DNA of 5,289 nt from Treponema sp. (GTDB lineage Bacteria > Spirochaetota > Spirochaetia > Treponematales > Breznakiellaceae), in contig JAISOQ010000029.1 of assembly GCA_031275515.1 (NCBI GenBank), forward strand, positions 1 to 5,289, in the 5' to 3' direction. Of this stretch, positions 1-5,198 are shown in pieces. The notes under the pieces are model-generated. The model did no database searches and was not told the DNA's origin. It saw only the letters and a program-made list of their open reading frames with translations. The translations under genes were made by a program, and so were the position numbers. Within the stretch, counting starts at the first letter, position 1. Each line of letters starts with the position of its first letter.

Positions 1-1
1 T

Positions 2-403
2 AACGGCATTACCGCTCACATAGAACTTTCTACTTATATCCTGGAATACCAGCCCCGCTGGCTGGCGGCGGGGGACAAGGGGACTATGATTGTAAAGAGC
101 TTTAGATGTGACGGAAACATTTACCGTACCGGCCAGATGCTGGAAAAACTGCCGCCCCAAATTACCGAAACCGTGGCGGGGCCGACCCGGCAGTTCGCGC
201 CGATTCCACCAGGTGGCATTGTTACCGAGCCTCTGCCGGAGGTCATATCCGATTGGGTTGATTTCTACAAAAACGTGGAAGCGGCCCTTGAGGGAAGGGA
301 AGAATCGAAAATTAAGATTCCCGAAGTCCGCCGGGTGCTGGGGGTTATGGAGGCGGTTCGGAAATCCGCCGGGACGGGACAGACGGTAGTTCAGGAATTA
401 TGA
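2..403 (+). CDS. Gfo/Idh/MocA-family NAD(P)-dependent oxidoreductase, C-terminal part (5' end outside window)
   Basis: The frame is open from base 2 to the TGA at 401-403, giving 133 visible residues. The true start lies upstream of the window, and the in-frame ATG at 86 is internal. The visible part looks like the C-terminal alpha/beta domain of Gfo/Idh/MocA dehydrogenases. It begins with NGITAHIELSTY, continues with PRWLAAGDKGTMIVKSF, and ends with the family-typical tail FYKNVEAALEGREE...IPEVRRVLGVMEAVRKSAGTGQ. Such enzymes oxidise or reduce sugars, inositols or related polyols with NAD(P) in the cytoplasm. The Rossmann domain and catalytic EKP region are not in the window, so substrate and cofactor cannot be judged. 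A short 37-bp gap to the next ribosome-binding site and a sugar isomerase downstream suggest a shared catabolic operon. The family call is firm; the substrate is unknown. Confidence 0.88.
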   Translation, partial: NGITAHIELSTYILEYQPRWLAAGDKGTMIVKSFRCDGNIYRTGQMLEKLPPQITETVAGPTRQFAPIPPGGIVTEPLPEVISDWVDFYKNVEAALEGREESKIKIPEVRRVLGVMEAVRKSAGTGQTVVQEL

Positions 404-440
404 GGTTTTGGAACAGTCTCAAGTTACAGGAGGTATTTTT

Positions 441-491
441 ATGTCACGGCCAGTTACTATTTTTTCAGTACAATGGAGGCGACATATATGA
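441..491 (+). CDS. 16-codon leader ORF resembling the N-terminus of a sugar isomerase; remnant or coupling peptide
   Basis: A strong Shine-Dalgarno AGGAGG (428-433) sits 7 nt before ATG 441. It opens a reading frame encoding MSRPVTIFSVQWRRHI, which ends at TGA 489-491. That stop overlaps the ATG of the next gene (ATGA at 488-491), the classic arrangement for translational coupling. The first dozen residues look like the beta-1 strand start of xylose-isomerase-like proteins (RPVTIFSVQW). They align with the start of the following protein (KRLITLASGQF). I infer either the surviving head of a deleted tandem paralogue or a short translated leader that feeds ribosomes to the isomerase. Whether the peptide has a role of its own cannot be told from sequence. 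Confidence 0.45.
   Translation: MSRPVTIFSVQWRRHI
475..479 (+). promoter_or_regulatory. Ribosome-binding site that decides the isomerase start
   Basis: GGAGG ends 8 nt before ATG 488 and overlaps the codons following ATG 473. This makes 488 the better start. It also lies within the leader ORF 441-491, so translation of the leader passes over it. Confidence 0.6.
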
Positions 492-1477
492 AAAGACTTA
501 TTACACTTGCGTCCGGGCAATTCGGCGATATTGGCCTGGAAGAACTTTGCGCGGCGGCGGCAAAAATGGGATATGAGGGGCTGGAATTGGCAACCCATGC
601 CCATTTTGATGTTAAACGCGCCCTTAACGACGACAGCTATATTCCTTTTGTAAAGGAAACTCTTGCAAAGCACGGGCTTCAATGCCAGGCTATCAGCGCC
701 CATTTGACCGGACAATGCGTGGGCGACCTTTGGGATGAACGGCTTGATAATTTTGCCCCCAGGGAACTCGCCGGAAAACCGGAAGCGATTCGCGCCTGGG
801 CAGTAGAAGAAATGAAAAATACCGCCAGAGCCGCTCAAAAATGCGGCGTTAAGGTGGTGAACGGTTTTACCGGCTCTCCCATTTGGGCCCGCTGGTATTC
901 TTACCCGCAGACATCAGAGGAAATGATAGAGGCGGGCTTTGCTCTTATTTATGATTTATGGTCGCCCATCTTTGACGTTTTTGACCAGTGCGGAATAAAA
1001 TTCGCCCTGGAGGTACATCCATCGGAGATTGCCTTTGACTATTATACCGCCAAACGGCTGCTGGAAAAATTCAATTACCGGGAAACACTTGGATTTAATT
1101 TTGATCCCAGCCACCTTGTCTGGCAGGGCGTAAGCGAAACCGTGTTTATCCGTAAATTCGCCAAACGGATATACCATGTTCATTTAAAAGACGTGAAACT
1201 TTTTAAAAATGAACTGGCCGGTATTTTGGGTTCGTTTCTTCCGTTTGGGGATACCCGCCGGGCCTGGAATTTTGTTTCCCTGGGCCACGGCGATACCGAT
1301 TTTGACGGCATAATCCGGGAGTTAAACGCGGCGGGCTATGAAGGTCCGCTTTCGGTGGAATGGGAAGATTCCGGTATGGACCGCTTTTTCGGCGCCGCTG
1401 AAAGCTGCGAATACGCGAAGCGTATCAATTTTTCCTCCTCGCTCATGGCGTTTGACGAGGCCTTAAAGAAATCGTAA
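488..1477 (+). CDS. Sugar phosphate isomerase/epimerase (xylose isomerase-like TIM barrel, IolE-like)
   Basis: A 329-residue cytoplasmic protein if read from ATG 488. That start is preferred over the in-frame ATG 473 because the GGAGG at 475-479 lies inside the longer version and 8 nt before 488. The fold is the AP-endonuclease-2/xylose-isomerase-like barrel. It opens with a beta-1 strand and the YEGLELATHAHFD segment (29-41), and four likely divalent-metal ligands are visible: E175 in ALEVHPSE, D206 in FNFDPSH, H232 in YHVHLKD and E291 in SVEWED. H209 and D235 also sit at conserved positions. The GHGDTDFDGIIRELNAAGYEGPLSVEWE stretch is typical of family members that isomerise or epimerise sugars or keto-inositols. 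Length is normal and no break is seen. It follows the oxidoreductase and a coupled leader ORF, so co-expression in one sugar-catabolic pathway is likely. The exact substrate is not recognisable. Confidence 0.9.
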   Translation: MKRLITLASGQFGDIGLEELCAAAAKMGYEGLELATHAHFDVKRALNDDSYIPFVKETLAKHGLQCQAISAHLTGQCVGDLWDERLDNFAPRELAGKPEAIRAWAVEEMKNTARAAQKCGVKVVNGFTGSPIWARWYSYPQTSEEMIEAGFALIYDLWSPIFDVFDQCGIKFALEVHPSEIAFDYYTAKRLLEKFNYRETLGFNFDPSHLVWQGVSETVFIRKFAKRIYHVHLKDVKLFKNELAGILGSFLPFGDTRRAWNFVSLGHGDTDFDGIIRELNAAGYEGPLSVEWEDSGMDRFFGAAESCEYAKRINFSSSLMAFDEALKKS

Positions 1478-1495
1478 ATTCGAGGCTGCGCTGAT

Positions 1496-1513
1496 CTGGA
1501 TTCAATTATCCAG
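1496..1513 (+). promoter_or_regulatory. Small hairpin abutting the MATE ribosome-binding site
   Basis: CTGGAT (1496-1501) and ATCCAG (1508-1513) are perfect inverted copies around a 6-nt AT-rich loop. The right arm runs directly into the purine-rich AGGGGG (1512-1517), which is the only Shine-Dalgarno candidate for the TTG start at 1527. Folding could mask part of that site. A 6-bp stem is short, so a regulatory effect is inference only. Confidence 0.3.
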
Positions 1514-1526
1514 GGGGCAACAATAG

Positions 1527-2870
1527 TTGGAAAAGCGTTTGTATAAAAGCCTGGCGGCAATAGCGGCGCCCCTGGTCTTACAGAACCTTATTTCTTATGG
1601 TATAGGGCTGGCGGATAATTTTATGGTCGGTACCCTGGGGGACGTTTCCCTTTCGGGGGTGTTTGTCTCCAACCAGGTACAGTGGATACTCCATATGCTC
1701 AGTATCGGCATAGGCGCCGCCCTGGTGGTGCTTGCCGCCCAGTATGTGGGGAAAAAGGACATTGACAACGCGAAGGTGGTTATTTCCATCGCCATCAAAA
1801 CGGCCCTGGGCGTAGGGCTTTTTTTTACCCTGCTGGTAACGTTATTCCCCCGCCGGATTTTATCTTTATTCACCGGCGATGAGGCCGTGGTTGCCGAAGG
1901 GATGCGGTATATCGGCATAGTCTGTTTTTCCTATATATTCTTTTGCGCTAACGGCGTCCTGCTTGCGTCCATGCGCTGTGTCCAAAATACCAAAATCGGG
2001 TTTTTAAGTTCCCTGACCGGTTTTTGCGTTAATGTTTTCCTCAACTGGATACTTATTTTTGGCAGACTGGGGATGCCCGTCATGGGAGTTGCCGGGGCCG
2101 CCGTAGCCACCCTGATCGCCCGGTTTTGCGAACTCTGCGTTACCGTTTTTTATGTCCGGTTTGGCGATAAAAGCCTGGGGTTCCGCCTCAAGGACATTGC
2201 CTTATACCACGCGGATATGCTCAAAGATTTTTTCAAATACGGCATACCGGTTATCCTGGGGGATATATTCTGGGGTATTGCGGGAAGCGTCCAGGTGGCT
2301 ATCCTTGGCCGCATAGGAACCGATGTGCTGGCCGCCAATACCATTGCCGCCAACCTGCACCAGATTTTCAGCGTCCTCGTCTACGGCATTGCCGGCGCTA
2401 CAGGGGTTATTATCGGGCAGACCGTTGGTTCCGGGGATTACGGGAAGGTTAAGGTTTACTCAAAAACCCTTCAGGTTATCTTCCTCTCCTTCGGGATGCT
2501 CACGGCACTGGTTATCTTTTTTTCAAGGGCCTTTATCCTCAGCCGGGGATTCCCGAACATTTCCGCCGCCGCCCATGCTTACGCCCTGCAATTTTTACTT
2601 GTTTTTTCAATTACCATCGTGGGTACTTCCTACCAGATGTCGGTACTGACCGGCATAGTCCGGGCCGGAGGAGCCACGAGCTTCGTGCTTATCAACGATC
2701 TTATCCATGTATGGCTTATCGTTATCCCCTCGGCTCTGCTTTCTGCTTTTGTGTTTCATTTCCCCCCGGTGGTAACTTTTGCCTGCCTTAAATGTGATCA
2801 GATCCTGAAATGTATCGTGGCGGTGATAAAACTGAACCGGTATGACTGGATGAAAAAACTTACCCGGTGA
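1527..2870 (+). CDS. MATE family multidrug/metabolite efflux transporter
   Basis: A 447-residue polytopic inner-membrane protein, the usual MATE length (about 450, twelve helices). MATE carriers export cationic drugs or metabolites against inward Na+ or H+ flow. Visible family features are the N-terminal APLVLQNLISYGIGLADNFMVGTLG (14-38), the amphipathic QYVGKKDIDNA loop after helix 2 (72-82), and NVFLNWILIFGRLGMPVMGVAGAAVATLIAR (169-199). The second-half repeat of the fold follows: NTIAANLHQIFSVLVYGIAGATGVIIGQTVGSGD (271-304), SYQMSVLTGIVRAGGATSFVLINDL (368-392) and a C-terminal CDQILKCIVAVIKLNRYDW. A stop codon (TAG 1524-1526) lies immediately upstream in frame, so TTG 1527 is the earliest start. 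It has AGGGGG about 9 nt before it. No frameshift is seen. It lies 49 bp after the isomerase on the same strand; substrate is unknown, and export of a pathway product is only a possibility. Confidence 0.92.
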   Translation: MEKRLYKSLAAIAAPLVLQNLISYGIGLADNFMVGTLGDVSLSGVFVSNQVQWILHMLSIGIGAALVVLAAQYVGKKDIDNAKVVISIAIKTALGVGLFFTLLVTLFPRRILSLFTGDEAVVAEGMRYIGIVCFSYIFFCANGVLLASMRCVQNTKIGFLSSLTGFCVNVFLNWILIFGRLGMPVMGVAGAAVATLIARFCELCVTVFYVRFGDKSLGFRLKDIALYHADMLKDFFKYGIPVILGDIFWGIAGSVQVAILGRIGTDVLAANTIAANLHQIFSVLVYGIAGATGVIIGQTVGSGDYGKVKVYSKTLQVIFLSFGMLTALVIFFSRAFILSRGFPNISAAAHAYALQFLLVFSITIVGTSYQMSVLTGIVRAGGATSFVLINDLIHVWLIVIPSALLSAFVFHFPPVVTFACLKCDQILKCIVAVIKLNRYDWMKKLTR

Positions 2871-2904
2871 GTTCGGTTTTACATTCAAGGATACCGGCTA
2901 ATTT

Positions 2905-2936
2905 GGCGGATTTATTTTCCGGCGAATTTATTTTCA
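2905..2936 (+). repeat. Tandem 16-bp direct repeat in the gap between MATE and phage genes
   Basis: Two abutting units, GGCGGATTTATTTTCC (2905-2920) and GGCGAATTTATTTTCA (2921-2936), match at 14 of 16 positions. They lie in the 131-bp AT-rich gap 2871-3001. Further along the gap is a weak promoter-like pair, TTGCAG (2951-2956) and TAAAAA (2975-2980) with an 18-nt spacer, which might serve the connector gene. No clear rho-independent terminator for the upstream operon was found here. Confidence 0.5.
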
Positions 2937-3001
2937 TATTACCCCGCATTTTGCAGGAATTACGTAGATAAAAATAAAAAGTCCTGGTTTACCCTGTCCG
3001 C

Positions 3002-3619
3002 ATGGAACACGGGAATTTACATTCACTTATCCCCCTGGCCGACTTTAAGGCAATCCTTGGCCTTGATGACCGGGAAAATGCCCTTTCACAGTTTTGCCTT
3101 ACTACGGCGACTTTCTCCATTGAGCAATACTGCAAGCGGCGGCTTGTACGCAAGAAGCGGTTTGAATTCCTCCCCTTCTATGGGGATTACATTTTTCCCC
3201 TGCGGGATTATCCGGTGCGGGAAGTCTTGGCGGTCTATCAGACCCACGCCCTGAAAGAAGCAATCATCGTTGAACCTGACTTATACCACACCATGCCGGA
3301 TTGCGGGGAACTTGAGAATATCCCTTTCTGCCTTTCGGTTTCTCCCGCCTTACGGCTTGTCCGGGACTTGTCGGGACTGAAAGTACATTACCGGGCGGGG
3401 TATGTTCCGGGGAAGGCCGGGGACCCCTGCGGGGTCCCGGCTGATCTGGCCTCGGCCTGTCTGGAACTGGCGGCCTGGAACATGAGCCGTTACCGGGGAA
3501 GGCGTATCGGGATGACCGGGAACGTCCGGGGGAGCGGGAAGGACGGGGAACATCTGGAAGCCTCCATGCCGGAGAACGTGCGGGGGCTTCTGGAACCGTA
3601 TCGGAGGAGAACGATATAG
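3002..3619 (+). CDS. Phage gp6-like head-tail connector protein (phiE125 gp8-like)
   Basis: A 205-residue protein with the layout of small tailed-phage head-completion/connector proteins, which form a ring under the portal. The N-terminus is helical (PLADFKAILGLDDRENALSQFCLTTATFSIEQYCKRRL, 11-48). A beta region follows with the typical YIFPLRDYPVREVLAVY (63-79). Then comes the hallmark strand LKVHYRAGYVPGKAG followed by VPADLASACLELAAWNMSRYRGRRIG (126-170). It closes with MPENVRGLLEPYRRRTI, which fits the usual family C-terminus, so the gene appears intact. ATG 3002 is the first possible start (in-frame TAA at 2975-2977), but no good Shine-Dalgarno precedes it. No portal, capsid or tail gene is recognisable nearby. 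The upstream neighbour is a transporter and the downstream sequence is intron, so this looks like an isolated prophage remnant. Confidence 0.8.
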   Translation: MEHGNLHSLIPLADFKAILGLDDRENALSQFCLTTATFSIEQYCKRRLVRKKRFEFLPFYGDYIFPLRDYPVREVLAVYQTHALKEAIIVEPDLYHTMPDCGELENIPFCLSVSPALRLVRDLSGLKVHYRAGYVPGKAGDPCGVPADLASACLELAAWNMSRYRGRRIGMTGNVRGSGKDGEHLEASMPENVRGLLEPYRRRTI

Positions 3620-3649
3620 CGTGAAAGAGTTAAAGAGAGTGGGGAGTGA
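3613..3649 (+). ncRNA. Possible 5' domain I fragment of group IIC intron B, upstream of the inserted intron A
   Basis: If intron A is removed, GGGGAGTGA (3641-3649) joins CCTTAGCC (4431 onward). From memory, the Oceanobacillus iheyensis group IIC intron has AGAAGUAACAGUUAGCC at this place, and the fit is good. Further upstream, TATAGCGTGAAAG (3615-3627) resembles that intron's UAUAGGGUGAGAG. UUAAAG (3630-3635) could pair with CCUUAG (4431-4436), closing a 14-nt loop much like the O. iheyensis hairpin. No GUGYG 5' terminus for B is found after the connector stop codon, so the first 20-30 nt of B are missing, diverged or overlap the connector end. An alternative reading is a new gene starting at GTG 3621. 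The similarity rests on recall and short matches. Confidence 0.35.
3643..3649 (+). other. IBS1 (intron-binding site) of intron A
   Basis: The seven bases GGAGTGA directly before the GTGCGAC terminus are complementary to UCACUUC at 3951-3957 inside intron A. The pairing has six Watson-Crick pairs and one G-U. This is the exon-recognition pairing that defines group II 5' splice sites. Confidence 0.6.
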
Positions 3650-3940
3650 GTGCGACACGAGGTCGCTTGAATAGCTGACTAAGATATGAAAAGGAGGTGA
3701 GGAAAAGAAATATATCCTTCGGTCTACCCCTTCCATGTGGGGTAATGCTACCCATAGGTGCGTGTCTGGTAACGGACGGGTGCCAAGCTATGGGGACAAC
3801 GCGGTAAACGGATACCCCCATTCCGGTAACGCCAGCATAAAGGGTACGTCATGGGTAAATTAAATGAACTGTTGCAAGGCTCGTCAACTACGACAAGCGA
3901 AAGGGGAATGATACGCTTGAACTAAAAAGTAAGGGTTCGT

Positions 3941-3966
3941 ATCCGGCTTTTCACTTCGAGGCGGAT
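3941..3966 (+). ncRNA. EBS1 hairpin of intron A (domain I)
   Basis: ATCCG (3941-3945) pairs with CGGAT (3962-3966). The apical loop carries UCACUUC (3951-3957), which is complementary to the seven exon bases before the intron. Loop placement about 300 nt into the intron is the normal position for EBS1. Confidence 0.6.
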
Positions 3967-4320
3967 AACATGGACAAGCGGCCCCGGGCTAAAGACAGAC
4001 CCTAAAACGTACTGAAGTGGTATTTCAGCGGAACGTGGTAAACCCGATGGAGCCCCACGAGGGAACCAGCGGGCAGAGGATAGTATAAAAAGCAAAGGGC
4101 GTTCTGTAATGGGACGCATAGCCCCTGGTGGGGTACTCCGAAAGGGGGCTGACTTATACGAAAGGTCTCAGATTGCAAGAAGGGAAGGAACTGGAAGAAC
4201 AAAGCCGGGGTGAATACTGGTGAATAACCGGACTACGGCTTTGGATGGATGAGAATAGATTCATTCATTACGACAGGAGAACCCTGGGCGGCAAAGGTAG
4301 TGGTGAATAACCGAAACCGG

Positions 4321-4341
4321 CAAGTATCCGGCAGATACTTG
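4321..4341 (+). ncRNA. Reduced domain IV stem-loop of intron A
   Basis: CAAGTATC (4321-4328) and GATACTTG (4334-4341) form a perfect 8-bp stem with a 5-nt loop shortly before domain V. In intron-encoding-protein-bearing relatives the RT ORF sits in domain IV. Here only this hairpin is left. Confidence 0.55.
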
Positions 4342-4355
4342 TTTACGTGAGGCTT

Positions 4356-4389
4356 GAGCCGTATGAAGGGAAACTTTCACGTACGGTTC
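4356..4389 (+). ncRNA. Group II domain V of intron A (catalytic core)
   Basis: Exactly 34 nt with every hallmark. The lower helix starts GAGCCGTAT and closes with GTACGGTTC. The catalytic AGC triad is at 4357-4359, a two-nucleotide AC bulge at 4379-4380, and a GAAA tetraloop at 4370-4373. This is the most conserved group II element and its identification is secure. Confidence 0.95.
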
Positions 4390-4392
4390 TTA

Positions 4393-4427
4393 GGCGGGAA
4401 GGGGCGGAGCAATCCGCCCTGACCCAG
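4393..4427 (+). ncRNA. Domain VI of intron A with branch-point adenosine
   Basis: The three-base linker TTA is followed by GGCGGG, a GGGCGGA/TCCGCCC stem (4402-4408 with 4413-4419) capped by GCAA, then TGACCC. A4422 is unpaired opposite the AA at 4399-4400 and is the likely branch-point. It lies about 8 nt before the inferred 3' end. Confidence 0.7.
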
Positions 4428-5026
4428 CCGCCTTAGCCGAACGGCAAGGGTGTCCATCGTGAGGTGGAATCTGAAGGAAGCCGGAGGCAAAGTCCTGAAC
4501 CGACGAACAGAAATCGCATAGAAGGCAGTACAGGGCGGACGAGCTTGCAGGTCAAAGTGAAGTCCGATACTACCCGAACCCTGATACTGTAAATGCGGCG
4601 GTTACATGGGACGAAGGTTACTTGCTCTTACCCGGGGAGGTCTTACATCTACCTTATACGGCGACTGACGAACCCGTCCCGCCGTACAAGAACCTATGCA
4701 GTAATGTATAGCTGAGGTGCAAGAAGTCAGCAGAGGCCATAGTACCGTGAGGGGGACCTCCTGAGAGATGGAACGAACCGGGCGGGAAGGGCCGAACAAT
4801 GGAAGTTCCGGGAGTGGAGGGAAGGTAGACTGACGTGAAGAAGGCAGAAAACGGTGAGAACCGGCTCCCCTGAGTAGAGGAGGGTGGAACCCGAGGGAAC
4901 TGAGGGAGTGCCGAGCGTAAGTATACTGGAAAGCACAGAAGGGGACAGTGTGGACAAAATGATTACCTGTAACTGCCTGACTATAGGATAGGCAAGTGGT
5001 AAGAGGTACCACACGCAATTCATTGA

Positions 5027-5058
5027 ACCGCCGTGTACCGGACGGTACGCACGGTGGT
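5027..5058 (+). ncRNA. Group IIC domain V of intron B (catalytic core)
   Basis: ACCGCCGTG pairs with CGCACGGTGGT in a long lower helix carrying the CGC catalytic triad (5029-5031) characteristic of group IIC. A CG bulge lies at 5048-5049 and an upper TACC/GGTA stem is capped by GGAC. The linker then leads into domain VI. Confidence 0.93.
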
Positions 5059-5062
5059 GTGG

Positions 5063-5103
5063 GAGGACGGCTGCTCAAATAATGGGCAGCCTCCTACCCG
5101 ATT
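5063..5103 (+). ncRNA. Domain VI and 3' end of intron B
   Basis: GGCTGCTC (5069-5076) pairs with GGGCAGCC (5084-5091) around a 7-nt loop, and the base is extended by AGG/CCT. A5096 in CCTACCC is the probable branch-point. The terminal CCGATT resembles the usual IIC 3' end, giving a splice site after 5102 or 5103. Confidence 0.75.
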
Positions 5104-5115
5104 GCAAACTGCCAG

Positions 5116-5132
5116 GCGAACCTCTGGTTCGC
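5116..5132 (+). repeat. Perfect 7-bp hairpin just downstream of intron B
   Basis: GCGAACC (5116-5122) and GGTTCGC (5126-5132) pair around TCT. The hairpin begins about 13 nt after the inferred 3' splice site. No U-tract follows, so it is not a classic terminator. Confidence 0.55.
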
Positions 5133-5150
5133 AAGCATGCCCATTTATCG

Positions 5151-5198
5151 GGATTTTTTGCATGAAGGGGCGGCAGAGCCGTCCTGAGCAAAAAATCC
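5151..5198 (+). repeat. Long hairpin with perfect 11-bp inverted repeat
   Basis: GGATTTTTTGC (5151-5161) and GCAAAAAATCC (5188-5198) are exact inverted copies. A further GC-rich stem lies inside (AGG...CGGC at 5166-5174 against GCCGTCCT at 5178-5185) with an AGA loop. The whole 48-nt unit folds into one long hairpin. It could be a transcriptional stop, a mobile-element end or a protein-binding palindrome. The T-run lies on the 5' arm, unlike an ordinary terminator on the plus strand. The flank 5104-5289 contains no convincing gene: a 26-codon frame (5162-5242) with GC-rich third positions near its end, and a 9-codon frame at 5246 after AAGGAG, are too short to call. Confidence 0.55.

Larger units (their letters stand above)
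3650..4430 (+). ncRNA. Group II intron A (AGC-type, not IIC), ORF-less
   Basis: A self-splicing ribozyme of about 780 nt. The 5' end GTGCGAC (3650-3656) matches the GUGYG consensus and folds with GTCGC (3662-3666). A long domain I follows, including an EBS1 hairpin about 300 nt in, as in bacterial IIB-like introns. Compact hairpins consistent with domains II-III occupy about 4120-4320. Domain IV is reduced to an 8-bp stem-loop (4321-4341). Domain V is canonical at 4356-4389 and domain VI follows at 4393-4427. No reverse transcriptase/maturase frame exists in any part, so splicing or movement would depend on a protein supplied in trans. The 3' end is placed near 4430 from the domain VI branch-point spacing and is uncertain by a few bases. 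Domain I and V resemble chloroplast-like (CL) bacterial introns, but the class is not certain. Confidence 0.85.
4431..5103 (+). ncRNA. Group IIC intron B (CGC-type), ORF-less, 5' part displaced or missing
   Basis: About 670 nt of a group IIC ribozyme. Domain I is recognisable from TTAGCCGAACGGCAAGGG (4433-4450) and GTGTCCATCGTGAGGTGGAA through TCTGAAGGAAGC. It ends with TTACCCGGGGAGGTCT (4629-4644). Domain III contains AAGTCAGCAGAGGCCATAGT. These blocks match what I remember of the O. iheyensis IIC intron in order and spacing. Domain V is at 5027-5058, domain VI follows, and the end is CCTACCCGATT (to 5102 or 5103). The domain IV segment (about 4790-5024) begins with the AACAATGG typical of an intron protein start, but no reverse transcriptase frame follows. 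The 5' terminus expected some 70 nt upstream of 4433 is absent here, because intron A occupies that place. Confidence 0.82.

Noticed and set aside
419..838. Minus-strand open frame of 139 codons opposite the isomerase
   Set aside because: It lies wholly within or against a well-supported gene on the plus strand and its protein has no family-like features.
2323..2649. Plus-strand 108-codon frame inside the MATE gene
   Set aside because: Frame-shifted shadow of the exporter, with proline/serine-rich nonsense composition.
2951..2980. Promoter-like TTGCAG and TAAAAA pair before the connector gene
   Set aside because: The -10 match is poor and the region is AT-rich, so chance similarity is likely; mentioned only as context.
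3621..3673. GTG-started gene beginning VKELKRVGSE after a GGAGG
   Set aside because: It has plausible spacing from the connector gene but is cut by intron A after ten codons, no continuing exon can be identified downstream, and the sequence fits intron B domain I at least as well.
3922..4202. Minus-strand open frames of 65-66 codons over intron A
   Set aside because: They run across intron domain I and II structure; low-complexity composition and no recognisable motif.
4602..5078. Minus-strand 158-codon and 98-codon frames over intron B
   Set aside because: They overlap conserved IIC domain I-V sequence, which explains the bases. The serine/proline/leucine-rich translation resembles antisense of structured RNA.
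3578..5103. Intron B starting at GTGCG 3578 so that splicing fuses the connector gene to the frame at 5104-5187
   Set aside because: The phase matches and the downstream frame is readable, but the connector's last residues (ENVRGLLEPYRRRTI) fit its family, so the gene most likely ends naturally at 3619.
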